A stretch of DNA of 64,000 bases. Origin: Schistosoma haematobium. Its lineage: Eukaryota; Platyhelminthes; Trematoda; Strigeidida; Schistosomatidae. Every line of letters starts with the position of its first letter. Within the stretch, counting starts at the first letter, position 1. The stretch is from NCBI RefSeq assembly GCF_000699445.3, contig NC_067196.1, positions 6,052,616-6,116,615 on the forward strand. Reading direction: 5' to 3'. A model generated the notes under the pieces. It was not told the origin of the DNA, searched no databases, and saw only the letters and a program-made list of their open reading frames with translations. Made by a program: the position numbers and the translations under genes. Of this stretch, positions 45,914-56,535 are shown piece after piece.

Positions 45914-46387
45914 GGCCCTAAATGTTCTGGTCGTGGTGTATGTGACTGTGGTCAGTGCTTCTGTAACAGTGGTTATACTGGTCATTTATGCAATGAAATT
46001 CAAGGTGGTGAATCTGCTTTATGTACAGATCGTGATGTAGAAAAGTGTGTTCTATGTTTACGTGATTCATTGGTGAAAAGTTTTGATATGGATGAAAAGT
46101 TGAAAAATGATGAGATCACAAAAACAGACAGTGAATCAGAGGATGAATCATTGAAATTCAATCAAAGACAACCTATGTCAACGATTTATTCATCAAAAGA
46201 GTATGCATTAGCTGCTACACAATGCGAGTCTTCATGTAATGGAACTGTTGTAGATACGAGTCGAGTGAAACTAGTTGAAGTTAGTGAAAAAAAAGATGAT
46301 TCAAATCTTTGCATTATTTACACGGAAGATAATTGTCGAGTATTCTTCACCTATCGTTACTCTGATGCAATCTATGTTAATCGTAAA
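45914..46387 (+). CDS. ITGB: Integrin beta subunit, exon 8 (last EGF repeat and beta-tail)
   Basis: Acceptor AATATTTAG, donor CGTAAA then GTAAGT, 158 codons. It starts with the fourth EGF-like unit (CSGRGVCDCGQCFCNSGYTG), then the beta-tail cysteines ALCTDRDVEKCVLCLRDSL. An acidic insertion follows (DEKLKNDEITKTDSESEDES), longer than I would expect in vertebrate beta chains. The domain then resumes with CESSCNGTVVD and DNCRVFFTYRYSDAIYV. Confidence 0.93.
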
Positions 46388-46576
46388 GTAAGTAGCTTAT
46401 GATGAACGTTCTCTTTTTAAAATTTTTTTATATTATATACAAGTGTTTGTATTAACTCTTCATTCATAACAAACGACCAGAATAATAAGTTGGTTGATAA
46501 GCGTTTTGAAAATTCACCAACTTAGTTCGCCCGATTACAAGATTGTTCATGTCGAATCACGAGTACAATATGTATT

Positions 46577-47072
46577 AGTACGGCTGAGGGTGGAGAGAGT
46601 TCGCTCTCCCTCTCGAAATTCTCTCACATAGCCACGTGCACACAACTACTGCCAGGGAAGTCCTACTCACTGCCTTCTAGCAGCATTACTGTCGTTTACC
46701 AAGTTGAGAGGACCTAAAGCGAATGTCCGGCGCTTTAACCGGATTGTTGGGTATGGAGGATCCACCTATCGGAGTTGGAAAACCCTGATTCCAAACCAAT
46801 GGTGTACATGGGCTCCCGGATCATGAGGTAACAAATGTCGTATGAACCTATTGTTGACCAGCTACCATGGGACTGCGTTTCCTTACATTGCTCGTATGAC
46901 TTGTTGATTATACCTTTAGATCAAAGGCTCCGGGTGTGGCTTCCTAAGAAAACTACGTGCTTCGGTTTGGGCACCCGGGTAGTATCACAGCCCACACACA
47001 AATCAAGTAACTAGTATGGTGCATATATATTTTGTACCAGTGTTTATGTGTTCATATAAGATAAATAAAAAT
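46577..47072 (+). mobile_element. Family C element in integrin intron 8
   Basis: The body from 46578 to 46990 is identical on reading to 42241-42653. It lacks the first dozen bases of the family and has a different, shorter tail (atggtgcatatatattttgt...aaataaaaatg). There is no coding capacity. Confidence 0.88.
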
Positions 47073-47902
47073 GTGTATTGATTGGGCTTTTTGAAGAAAG
47101 AACATATTCAATCCTATTGTTTACAATTAACTGATTTTAGTCATTATGGAAATTTACTGCAAACCCATGTATATATTTATTTAATCTGACCAAAACTGTT
47201 TATTACATAATCGTTTTAAGTGTATTGTTTGTAATTATTTTTTTATCATCCTATTGATGTTAAAAACTACAATTTACCAGTCTGTTTCGACATATATATG
47301 CAGAGATAACGGGCCTAGAATTATGCTACAAACAATAATCAGTTTATAGTCGATGTCACGTTGTAGACCATAATAGCTTTTTTGCTCTCATGAAAAAATC
47401 ATTAACTTCCATCAACTTATTTTTGGGCTAGGGATGTTGACTAAGATCTCATTGGAAACTGTAAGCGATTACCTCTATTAAGATAAATTATAGTACTACA
47501 TAAACATAAGTTGGTTTAATTTACACACAGCACACAACCAAAAACGTCTCACACAATACGATGTGATTTTCCATTATATGTCCATATCTTAATTTGAAGA
47601 TCCTAAGACGTTTTTCAATGCACTATTTTAACTGGTATCGTGTATCAACCTATGTTGTAACGAGACATATTGTGTATTCATCGTCTTAAAAGCAAAATAC
47701 CTTAAGTTGATCCGGTTCTGTCCTAGTTTTTTTAACGGTTCTTCAGTTAGTATATGCATATGTGGCTTCGTCTATCATAAGAGAACCTTCTTCAAAATGA
47801 ACAAATCTCCATTAACCACCTATATCTAAGTAAGTCATAATACCTTGTAAAATGTATATCGTATTAAAAAATCATTTTCATTTTTTTGTTGTCTAAAAAT
47901 AG
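47073..47902. other. Right part of integrin intron 8
   Basis: AT-rich. A short piece near 47270-47330 (ccagtctgtttcgacatata) matches the end of the Sm-alpha-like SINE family. Nothing else was recognised. Confidence 0.4.
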
Positions 47903-48169
47903 GTTGATTTAAATATTATCCGAAAAAGTGAATGTACAAAAACAATCAATATTCTTTACATTGTTCTCGGTGTCATTGCAGCTATTGTACTTGGTGGATT
48001 AATACTTTTATTAATTTATAAACTAGTCATTACAATTGATGATCGTCGTGAATTGGCCAATTTTAAACAACAAGGTGAAAATATGCGTTGGGAAATGGCT
48101 GAAAATCCTATTTTCGAATCACCAACAACTAATGTTTTAAATCCAACTTTTGAAGAAAACGGATATTGA
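47903..48169 (+). CDS. ITGB: Integrin beta subunit, exon 9 (transmembrane and cytoplasmic tail)
   Basis: Acceptor AAAAATAG, 88 codons to TGA at 48167. ECTKTINILYIVLGVIAAIV followed by LGGLILLLIYKL is the single transmembrane helix. KLVITIDDRRELANFKQQ is the membrane-proximal segment (HDRRE in vertebrates), and RWEMAENPIF is the talin-binding region. The two sites that are NPxY in vertebrate beta-1 read NPIF (residues 845-848) and NPTF (857-860), so neither can be tyrosine phosphorylated. The last residue is Tyr. Aromatic NPxF can still fit a PTB domain, so talin binding is likely kept. Confidence 0.96.
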   Translation, partial: VDLNIIRKSECTKTINILYIVLGVIAAIVLGGLILLLIYKLVITIDDRRELANFKQQGENMRWEMAENPIFESPTTNVLNPTFEENGY

Positions 48170-48237
48170 TCAAACATTGATAAGAAAGAGAGAGAGAGGA
48201 TATCAGCAAATGTGGAATAATTCTTTCATTTGATGAT

Positions 48238-48244
48238 AAATAAA
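48238..48244 (+). promoter_or_regulatory. Candidate polyadenylation signal of integrin beta
   Basis: AAATAAAA lies about 70 bases after the integrin stop codon. No later signal is clearly better nearby. Confidence 0.45.
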
Positions 48245-48249
48245 AGTTG

Positions 48250-49016
48250 TAATCTCCTCTGTTTTTTCCTCTCTCTTCACTTTTGCATATTTTATATGCA
48301 TATATCTAAGCGGTCCTAATATATGATGTATATCTCTAAGCGCTTGTTATATATACCTTTTATACCAAAATAATATAACACAAATATACAATTGTCTTTG
48401 TGCCTTATGGTTAATATTATTATTTGAAACATAAACTTCATGACAGGAAGACTTAATTACACAGCTGTGTTAATAATGTCTATTGTCAACTAATCACCAC
48501 TACAATGTTTTTTTTTCTGCTTTATATCATCGTTACAGCTTTTTATTCTCATGAATGAATTGTGCATGCATTTTTGTTTATTATTAGTTGTTTTATTTTG
48601 TTTTTCTCTCTTTCTCTTCTTTTTTTTATAAGTAACTAATATTACTACTTTTATATTGTAATTATATACAATTGTGTTACTAAACAATGATTTATAACAC
48701 TGAATGTAATGATAAAAAAATGGGGAGGGGGTCTAGGTTGAGTATTTTTTTTTTGCCCAAAAAAAACGAAAACAATCTAACCGTACATTGTTTATTTAGT
48801 TCAATTTTTTCGGGAATTTTTTTATACGGTGTTATTTTATGTTTATGCTGTTATGTAAACAATGCACAAATAATGTGTATTTATTTTATTGTATTTGCTA
48901 GATAAATTGCTTCAGACTTATTAATTAAAATATTATAAGTTGATTAATTTTTCTAGTATTTTATCTTAATTTATATGATTGTATGTATGTGTATGAGAAT
49001 GATAATATAAATTTAT
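48250..49016. other. Intergenic AT-rich DNA after integrin beta
   Basis: Homopolymer and AT runs; the short frames here are low-complexity. No gene recognised. Confidence 0.45.
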
Positions 49017-49418
49017 CAGTATAGGGTTGTGGAGATTATTAGGTTATTGATTGAGATCATGAACCGATTGATGTTAGACCACTATTGGAAACCTGGAAGC
49101 ATTGGGCTGCCGTTTCGTCTTAGTATGGGACTCCTCAGCAGTGCCCAGCCACAATCCCGCTCGCGGGATTCGAACCTAGGGCCCATGGTCGCGCAATCTC
49201 ATGGATTGGTTGAGGTTGGACATCAACATCGATGGATGCCAGCTCTAGTAGGTTAAGCGTTTCCACGCGAGACTGAAGGCTCCGGGTCCGAATCCCGCTA
49301 GTGGGATCGTGGACGCGCATTGCTGAGGAGTCCCGCAGTAGGATGAAACGGCCGTTCAGTGCTTCCAGGTTTTCAATGGTGGTCTAACATCGATCGGCTA
49401 ATTTCAATCAATATAAAT
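49017..49418. mobile_element. Hammerhead palindrome element, left terminus complete
   Basis: Begins CAGTATAGGGTTGTGGAGAT. The exact complement (ATCTCCACAACCCTATACTG) ends the 52.0-kb copy, which defines the family terminus. The left arm has an antisense hammerhead (about 49098-49150, cleavage region decayed) and an antisense B-box (gcgggattcgaacc). The right arm has the lead segment gaggttggacatcaacatcg, the B-box gggtccgaatcccgc and a sense hammerhead at 49317-49362. The distal right terminus is missing after about 49418. Confidence 0.75.
49317..49362 (+). ncRNA. Hammerhead ribozyme motif, near complete
   Basis: GCATTG, CTGAGGA, GTCC, loop, GGAT, GAAACGGCCGTT, CAGTGC. The core boxes are intact. 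Stem I has six pairs with one G-U, helix II ends in a G-U, and the cleavage triplet is GTT. GTT is allowed (not G at position 17) but usually slower than GTC. Confidence 0.6.
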
Positions 49419-50062
49419 TTAAACGGAGCAAGAGTAATAAACCAGAGAATAAAATCAATTCATCAGTCTATTTCACGGTTTCTCATCAGCTATAGAAAAC
49501 TTAAAACTAATAGCATCTATGAATTCACATATACCTGAGATAGCAAGGGCCTCCACACATAAATAAGAAAGTAGTTTCCATAGATATAGAGAGTTCACAC
49601 AAAGTTTTCTGAACACATTCCTAGAAATCTACGATTGGAAGGGAGTAAAGTTTTTATAAGTGCGATTGCTAGCCACGTTTTGGATAGTAGACTTGAGGTA
49701 GATGTAAGTAAAACATTTAAAATAATTAACAGACAAAAAACATTAGTTTTACTCCGTTTGACAGAGGCAATCGCTATCAGGCGTTCACGACGTCATCTAT
49801 TTATGCAGAAAGAAAGTTTGGTTGGCCTTTCCCTGACACGGTGATTAGGGGTTTATCCAATAGTCTTTATTAATTCTAATTTTTGATATTTTTGTGACTG
49901 TCCCCAACTTTTTATTTCATTTTCTTATAATCATATTGATGTTTATATATTTGTATATTTTGTCATGTTGAAAGATTACCCAACCTCTAATTAATTTCAT
50001 TACCGTTACATAATATCTTTTATCTTCATGGTGATTGCTAGTACCTATAACATCTATTCTAC
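49419..50062. other. Stretch without a recognised gene
   Basis: The piece gtagtttccatagatataga near 49570 recurs as a complement near 56370 and at 25850, so it is a fragment of the family B/C 5' region. The frame at 49635-49844 is unrecognised. Confidence 0.4.
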
Positions 50063-50596
50063 TGTACTTACTTATGCCTGTTACTCCTCGTGGAAGAGCA
50101 TAGGCCGCCCACCAACACTCTCCATCCAATCCTGTCCTGGGCAACCCTTTCCAGTTGTTATTCATCCTTTCCATATCTGATTCTATCTCCCAACGTAATG
50201 TGTTCTCTGGCCTTCCTCTTTTCCTCTTCCCTTCAGAATTCCAGGTTGGGGTTTGCCTCGTGATGCAGTTTAATGATTTCCGTAATGTATGTCCTATCCA
50301 CTTCCAACATCTTTTCCTAATTTCCTCTTCAGCTGGAAGCTGGTTTGTTCTCTCCCACACTAGGTTGTTGCTGATGGTATACGGTCAATGGATGTTGATT
50401 ATCTTGCGTAGACAACTATTTATAAATACTTGCACCTTTTTGATGATGGTTGTAGTAGTTCTCCAAGTTTCAGCTCCCTACAGTAGGACTGTCTTGACGT
50501 TCGCATTGAAGATTCTGACTTTGATATTTTTTGACAGTTCTTTGGAGTTCCATATGTTCTCCAGTTGTGGGAATACTGACCCTACTTTGCCATTTT
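50063..50596 (-). pseudogene. Family A non-LTR retrotransposon, strongly 5'-truncated
   Basis: The 3' end is marked on the plus strand by gtacttacttatgcctgtta. The minus strand gives the C-terminal protein blocks [40 protein letters not shown] and [20 protein letters not shown], with several substitutions and breaks. It ends abruptly near 50596, so only the RT C-terminal region remains. Confidence 0.8.
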
Positions 50597-50934
50597 TGAG
50601 GATGGTAATTGTAATAATAACAATAGTCCACAATATGGTTTATCGTCAATGTTTTAATTTAATCGATGAGTGACAAGTTTTTTTTTTTTTTGATATCAAT
50701 CTCTGATTAACCTAACCTCCAAATACTAGTCAGTTTTTTCTTCTGCCTGAATTCTAATCGTATAGTAAAAATCCAATGGGAGTGTTATAATATTTTCTCT
50801 CATCCATTCAACAGTTAATCTCAAAATAAACTCATAATTAGAATCTATTCTATTTATAGTTGGAATATATTCTCATTATGATGAAACCCTAACCATTTTC
50901 TATTAAACATACCATGGGACAGTATAGTAAAATG

Positions 50935-51065
50935 ATTGTCTGTCTCCTTAACTCCGTCTGGAGCCCCTCTAGGGCTACTGCCAGTTATAACCTCGAATAA
51001 AGGAGAAGGGTTGGGCATAGGGTTAGCGATCCCATCTCGTAGGAAACTAACTCGCTAACCAGAAA
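50935..51065 (+). repeat. Family A 5' leader fragment
   Basis: The sequence ctctagggctactgccagtt...ggttgggcatagggttagcg...gtaggaaactaactcgctaa matches the leader at 14935-15025. It breaks off before the endonuclease start. Confidence 0.6.
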
Positions 51066-52002
51066 AAACTCTATCTCTTTCTAAAACTTTGTCACAAATT
51101 ATGGTAATTTTTTTCAAATTTCACTAATGCTATTAATTCTTGTAATTATATGAAGAATGCATTCTTATCATGTATAATGGTTAGTATGACTTTTGTGATA
51201 CATTATTGATTTTCTCAAATAATTTTTACATTCCAATCTAAGTAGATCATGTATTTTGTTTTATAAGCAATAAAGAAAATAAAGAAGATATATTTGGAGT
51301 TGTATCTGATTGATGCGTTTTATTTCACCTTAACTATTTCATTGAATAAGTTCATATCAGAATAGCATTGAGTAAATTATCTAGTTTTGTGTTGATATTT
51401 TGACCAAATATTCTGTTTAATTTAGTGATTATTGTTAATGTGTTATTTTTATGTGAAACCACATACTCTAACGTTAATTCAAGCATTTATAAAGCGGAAT
51501 AAGTAGCTATTTTGCTTAAGATACACCTGTTACTGTATGTGATGCAATCAAACAATCTAAACTGTAACTTGTTAGCGAGAGAAGGATTACACACCCATGA
51601 ATCTATCATAGATCGAAATCAGGACTTCTGAACCTCTAAATAATCGCTTAACTTCCAAAACATTAGGTTGGGATCTAATGGAATACATTTATGACTTCAA
51701 TGGAATCTCCACAACCATCCTATGATAATTCTTGAATTTTATGTTGTAAATGATTCTATTCTAGTCTGTATTTGTAGCCAGTGTAACCATATTTTTGTTA
51801 CCTGGTTCCCTGAGTAAACAATCAGACCATTGTGTACATTCACTTGATTCAGCCCATCCAATTTATAAGTTTAATTGACTGGCTTCATAATTTTCAGTGA
51901 ACTTTTTTCAGTTTGCAATAGGGATCTAGAAAAAATTTCGTAAATAAGAACCTATTATGGCACAAAATTATACTACATATATTCCGATTATTGAGTTTCG
52001 AA
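51066..52002. other. Intergenic DNA upstream of GATC, nothing recognised
   Basis: AT-rich. A short complement of the palindrome terminus (aatctccacaacca) lies near 51705. No exon supported. Confidence 0.4.
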
Positions 52003-52045
52003 TTCGCAAACCGACTGGTGCTAGACCACCGTTGGGAACCTGGAA

Positions 52046-52091
52046 GCACTTGACGGCGGTTTCGTCCTACCGTGGGACTCCTCAGCAGTGC
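52046..52091 (-). ncRNA. Hammerhead ribozyme motif (left arm)
   Basis: The minus strand reads GCACTG, CTGAGGA, GTCC, loop CACGGTA, GGAC, GAAACCGCCGTC, AAGTGC. The core and helix II are intact and the triplet is GTC. Stem I has five pairs (the first is mismatched) and stem III is weakened by a C-C. Confidence 0.55.
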
Positions 52092-52317
52092 GCGTCCACA
52101 ATCCCGCTCGCAGGATTCGGATCCAGGGCTTTGAGTCTCGCGCGTGGACTCCTAACCTCTAGACCACTGAGCCGGCATCCAGTGGTGTTAATGTCTAGCC
52201 TCAACCAATCCGTGAAATTGCATGACCATCTCCCATTGTACTGAGGTAGATACCTGTCTCTATTCGACACGGATTAGCTCCACTGGGTTCGAATCCTGCA
52301 AGCGGGATCGCGGGTGC

Positions 52318-52363
52318 GCACCACTGAGGAGTCCCACAATAGGGCGAAACGACCGTTCAGTGC
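52318..52363 (+). ncRNA. Hammerhead ribozyme motif (right arm)
   Basis: GCACCA, CTGAGGA, GTCCC, loop, GGGC, GAAACGACCGTT, CAGTGC. The core boxes are intact, helix II contains one G-U, stem I has mismatches, and the triplet is GTT. Confidence 0.5.
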
Positions 52364-52563
52364 TTCCAGGTTTTCAATAGTGGTCCAACATTAATCGGTT
52401 CATGATCTCAATCAAAAACTTAATAATCTCCACAACCCTATACTGATATTGAGAGCTTCAACGCTTTTATGTATCTACGAATTGGAACAATAATTCTTGA
52501 GATTATCGAATGCGAGATACTGAACGATTCTTATAAAGATGTATAGCAAAGCATTATTATTTG

Positions 52564-52581
52564 ATGTTTATTCAATTCATA
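52564..52581 (+). CDS. GATC: GATC, tentative exon 1 (six codons)
   Basis: ATG TTT ATT CAA TTC ATA is followed directly by the strong donor GTAAGT and joins exon 2 in phase, giving MFIQFI-IFKHYTLINQALSQ. This is hydrophobic/basic in the manner of a mitochondrial import leader. Exon 2 has no in-frame ATG before its body, so an upstream start exon is required; this is the best nearby candidate. A longer first exon elsewhere is possible. Confidence 0.45.
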
Positions 52582-52757
52582 GTAAGTAAAGGAAACATGT
52601 TTCATTACATCTGTTAAAGATCGCCACTTTTATTTATAATCTTGTGGTTCTTAGACCTAGTTTTTCTTCCCATAAATTTTTTTATCGCTTTAGTTTATTA
52701 TTTGACTGATGCTAATAACATTTAAAGTGGATATAATATCTTTTGTATTATTTATAG

Positions 52758-53024
52758 ATTTTTAAACATTATACTCTCATCAATCAAGCATTATCACAAT
52801 GTCGTTATTACCAATACACACAGTATATTGGCAAAAACCAGACACGGTATTTCTCAACGGAATCATCTAAAAATGTCTTGTCAGATACAGTGCTAAATAA
52901 ATATTGTACTGATGAAGAAATAAAATGTTCAGAGAAAAGTTCTGTATATCGTTTTGTCCCATCTAAACCTATTTGGAAACGATTCGACGTTGGGGTGCAG
53001 CATGAATTAGAAGAGGTGAATAGT
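52758..53024 (+). CDS. GATC: GATC, exon 2 (N-terminal, mitochondrial leader region)
   Basis: Acceptor TTTATAG at 52757, donor AATAGT then GTAAGT, 89 codons in the only open phase: YTLINQALSQCRYYQYTQYI and on through DTVLNKYCTDEEIKCSEKSS to FVPSKPIWKRFDVGVQHELE. This part is not conserved in the family. The exon call rests on open frame, splice sites and phase agreement with the conserved exons. Confidence 0.7.
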
Positions 53025-54062
53025 GTAAGTTGTAATGCTTGATGCAGGTTGTTGCTATATAATATAATACTGGTAATTGTTTTACTAATGCATTTATGCT
53101 TCAGAATACTATTGGATAACGGATGACATGCACATGTAACGTAAAGTTACTCTGAAGAAGCGATATTACGCCACAGTTGAACTAAAGTTTCTGTCAAATT
53201 GCTTTTAGATCGTTTTCTCATATTTGCAGACTCGTAAAATATGCATCTGCTTATAGTCTCCTGGTATTTATATTTCTTAACCATCAGCCAATAAGTATTT
53301 TGTAGTTGAGTTATGTACCGTTAGTCCAACTAAGATTCAACTTAAATAGATGCCTTTGACTGTCGGATATATCACTTTTGATTGGTTTAAGGTATCTAGG
53401 CAAATGAGTCCAAAAAAAACGATGTGGCAATAACCATTTGAGGTCACTCGTTTTGGAGCAACAATCTAGGAACAAGAACACTAATAACCAAGTAAGGGAT
53501 TCATTTAGTGTTTGTATAAAACAACTTGAGACAAATGTTTCCAACTAACCATTTTATATACACATCGACGTTTCAAAAATATTTTCGATTTGTACTTTTA
53601 TTTCTACTTTCAATCAAGAAATTAATACCGAATATCAACTATTCATACTATAAACTTACGTATGCATACACATGTTCGCTTATTCATTTATTTTCACATT
53701 GTGAACCTTTCACATGTTATCTGAATTCAACATCTGAATGTGATTAGATAAACATTAAGTATATATTTGATTGATAAACATTATACATTCCTTGACAATT
53801 TCGATTGTCACCCTGAAGAAGTCTAGATAAGTTTGATGGACGAAACCTTGGAATTATTTGAATTTCAATAGCTGAGATTATTTCATATATATATATATAT
53901 ATAAAGTTGCCATGCCGCATGTCGATTTCAGTTGTATTTCACTTTCCGAAAAGTAGATAAACACCGTTATATGATAATTATACTTTACCAATAAATTGGA
54001 ATTCGTTGATTCGCAATCGGTTAACTGGATAGTCAAATACTTTTTGAAATTTATTCTATTAG

Positions 54063-54203
54063 ATATCTGGAACAAAGGATTGTGTATCACCTGATAAACA
54101 GGATATATTTTATATTGATCACAGTGCTCTTCCAAAACGAACCCAATTGGATATGAAAGTAGTTAAACTACTTGAACAGATATCGCTAATAAATTTCAAA
54201 GAA
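54063..54203 (+). CDS. GATC: GATC, exon 3
   Basis: Acceptor TCTATTAG, donor AAAGAA then GTGAGT, 47 codons. SALPKRTQLDMKVVKLLEQI followed by SLINFKE corresponds to the first helix of GatC (the L..LA.L...E pattern). It joins in phase to ENLRTLEEAIRYAD in exon 4, giving the continuous family motif. Confidence 0.85.
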
Positions 54204-55332
54204 GTGAGTTTTTTTGGTATGGTTTCATGTAACTGAGTTTATATCATCTGAAAGTATCAGTCTTTTGGACAGTTCTTGAAGCACTGTATTCTCCTAATAT
54301 GCCAACTGTAATTACTTGAAATCAAATTGCTTTTCGTCACATGCTAACTTCAACTGGAGAAGTGTGTCATAACGTTGGATTCACTAAATCAAGTGAACTC
54401 TGACTACTTGATCGGGGAACATAAATCAACAATGATAACGTATATAAACACAAATGTAGAGTGGGAGTAAGTGGAGTCGTTTACAATATATGTTTATTAT
54501 ATATGTGATTTATGGGGTGCCTATCTGCAATCAGTAATTAACCACTTTTAAGAACTATTAATGGACTAACCCTCTCTCTATATATATTCTTATTGTATAA
54601 CTATCCAGTAACTAGATTGTGTATATCTATATTCCTCTTATTATAGGTTTCATTTTAACCTATTGGCTATTACTATACGATTTACTGTTCTTAAGTTGTG
54701 TTCAGTCTATTGATTACGGTCTCTTACGCCCACAGCCACAATTTGGCCTGATCTTGTATAAATGTTATTTCCTATTTTATTGGTGTGATGCGGCTGGTAT
54801 ATAAACTAAGTATGTTTGAAATTAATTATTCGTATAGTGGAAGCTATTATTGGCGTTATGGACTCAAATGGACATGATATGAGAACAAAGAACCAATAAG
54901 ATTGCTAGGCTGCCTATACCGCTCGAACGTCATTGGCTTAGCACAGTACTAAGATTGTATGAGTCGTACTCCGATTGGCGAATAAGTCACATGATTATTA
55001 GCCGGGTTTAAGACACAACGGGATACATCGCAATATATTGGATAATTGTTGCAAACTTGTTTGAAACTTTTTATAAGGATAGTGTGCATATCACAACCCT
55101 ACATAGACTCAAGTCTATGAACTTAAAGTCTTGAGACAAATAACATATCATCATTTAATCTATTGCTTGGTAATTCTGAGTCATATTTATTCGACTTCTT
55201 TCAAGTTATAATGTCGAGATTATCTCTAATTTATATAATTCGTTTCATGTAAAAACATAGAAATAAAGTAGATTTCGCTTGCTTACATCTCTTACCTCTT
55301 TAATTGACATATGGTTCCCATTTAAACATTAG

Positions 55333-55441
55333 AAACACAAAGTTCAGCGAAGGAATCTCTTTAGAATGGATTTATTATCAAGCTGTACAGTCGTATATAT
55401 ATATATTGCAAAGAGATTTCGTCGCTGAACTTTGTGTTTTT
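55333..55441. repeat. Imperfect inverted repeat in GATC intron 3
   Basis: The arm aaacacaaagttcagcga + atctcttt (55333-55362) is matched by its complement at 55410-55441 (aaagagat...tcgctgaactttgtgttt), about 30 bases per arm with two to three mismatches and a 47-base loop containing (TA)n. It can form a long hairpin in DNA or in the intron RNA. Confidence 0.75.
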
Positions 55442-55583
55442 AACCTTTACAGACACCATATTGGATTTGTCGTTCATATAACTTCGATTGGACCCATCAT
55501 AATTTTTTTGGCTATTTCAATTTAACAACACCTGAAAGAGTTTTGTTCTTTTATGAAATCTGTTTCCTCTTTTGTTCATTAAG

Positions 55584-55907
55584 GAAAATTTGAGAACTCT
55601 TGAGGAAGCTATACGCTATGCTGATTCATTGCTAACGAAAGAAGCTTTTCATGGAACAACTAATAATCAATGTTGGAGTCTAGATAATACAGAACCGATG
55701 ATTAGTTTATGTGATGAAATTAATGTTGGTTCCAATTGTTTTTTAGATGATGACGATGGTGATAATCACATTGCATATAATTGTAATCTAGCTACTGATA
55801 TTATGGAACAAGTACCTGATAAATGGGAAGGTTATATTGTTGCTCCTTTGGGTAATATTCCAGTAGAGCAAAATGAATCTAATCGAGTTCAAGGAGTGAC
55901 GGTGTAG
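55584..55907 (+). CDS. GATC: GATC, Glu-tRNA(Gln) amidotransferase subunit C, last exon
   Basis: Acceptor TTCATTAAG, 107 codons to the stop at 55905. ENLRTLEEAIRYADSLLTKE is the conserved GatC helix, NTEPMISLCDEIN matches the family's 'EPM.S' region, and YIVAPLGNIPVEQ is the hallmark C-terminal 'VAP.GNI' motif. GatC is a small structural subunit of mitochondrial GatCAB, which converts Glu-tRNA(Gln) to Gln-tRNA(Gln). The total protein is about 249 aa with the proposed upstream exons, longer than the bacterial form but in line with animal GATC. An unusual asparagine/aspartate-rich stretch (CFLDDDDGDNHIAYNCNLA) sits between the conserved motifs. Confidence 0.92.
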   Translation, partial: ENLRTLEEAIRYADSLLTKEAFHGTTNNQCWSLDNTEPMISLCDEINVGSNCFLDDDDGDNHIAYNCNLATDIMEQVPDKWEGYIVAPLGNIPVEQNESNRVQGVTV

Positions 55908-55919
55908 TTACTCGGTCAA

Positions 55920-56367
55920 CAAAGTGAATATATTCATAATTTTGATGAAAATAGCAGAAAAGAAACAAATATACACGTATTAACACAGTGTATACCGTAA
56001 TAATAAAAATAAAAATGAGAGTAACAATGTGGTTTCTTTTTCATGATCCTATGTTAATCGTAAAGATTAACGGGTCTATCGTAGGCATTATCGAAGCACA
56101 TGATACTGACTTTAATCTGATTCTGAATACTGACAACGGATGAATACGAATTTTTAAAACTACCTTTATTCCCACTAAACAATTTAATGGCTATCTGCAC
56201 TTTGTAGCTTAATAGACAACGCCTCGGTGCCTAAAGCGACCGGTTTCGCATTTTTGTCCGAATGTTCGGCTAAGGAGCCCTAGATAGGATGAAACGCACT
56301 TGGCACGATCCAAATATCTTATCAATAACACTTAAAAATTCCTTTAAAAACAAGTAATGCCTTCTTG
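55920..56367. other. GATC 3' flank with SINE fragment
   Basis: Possible poly(A) signals (aataataaaaataaaaatga) lie near 56001-56018. At about 56205-56300 a decayed tRNA-like block (gtagcttaatagacaacgcc) is followed by a hammerhead-like remnant (ctaaggagccctagatagga, then tgaaacgc). Confidence 0.5.
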
Positions 56368-56424
56368 CGTCTATGTCTATGGCAACTACTTTTCTCGCTC
56401 CGAAAAACAATCAGTCGATTCAAA

Positions 56425-56463
56425 TAATTATTATTACTATTATTGTCATTATTATTATTATTT
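56425..56463. repeat. (ATT)n microsatellite
   Basis: An interrupted run of att/atc triplets in the 5' region of the family B element. Confidence 0.8.
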
Positions 56464-56535
56464 TCCACATTATTCACCCTCTTTTATACTTATACAGCGG
56501 CTCGTCTTTGGTGGAAATTCGACTGTATCTAAACG

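Larger units (their letters stand above)
52003..52445. mobile_element. Hammerhead palindrome element, right terminus complete
   Basis: The left arm has an antisense hammerhead (52046-52091), then a full antisense tRNA-like block (B-box complement gcaggattcggatcc, A-box complement tagaccactgagccgg). The right arm has the B-box gggttcgaatcctgc, a sense hammerhead (52318-52363), and the family end ATCTCCACAACCCTATACTG near 52445. The left terminus is truncated near 52003. It sits about 120 bases upstream of the proposed first GATC exon. The open frame across it is repeat-derived. Confidence 0.75.

Noticed and set aside
51957..52244. 95-codon frame upstream of GATC as a possible first exon
   Set aside because: It reads through the hammerhead palindrome element; related frames occur in other copies of that repeat.
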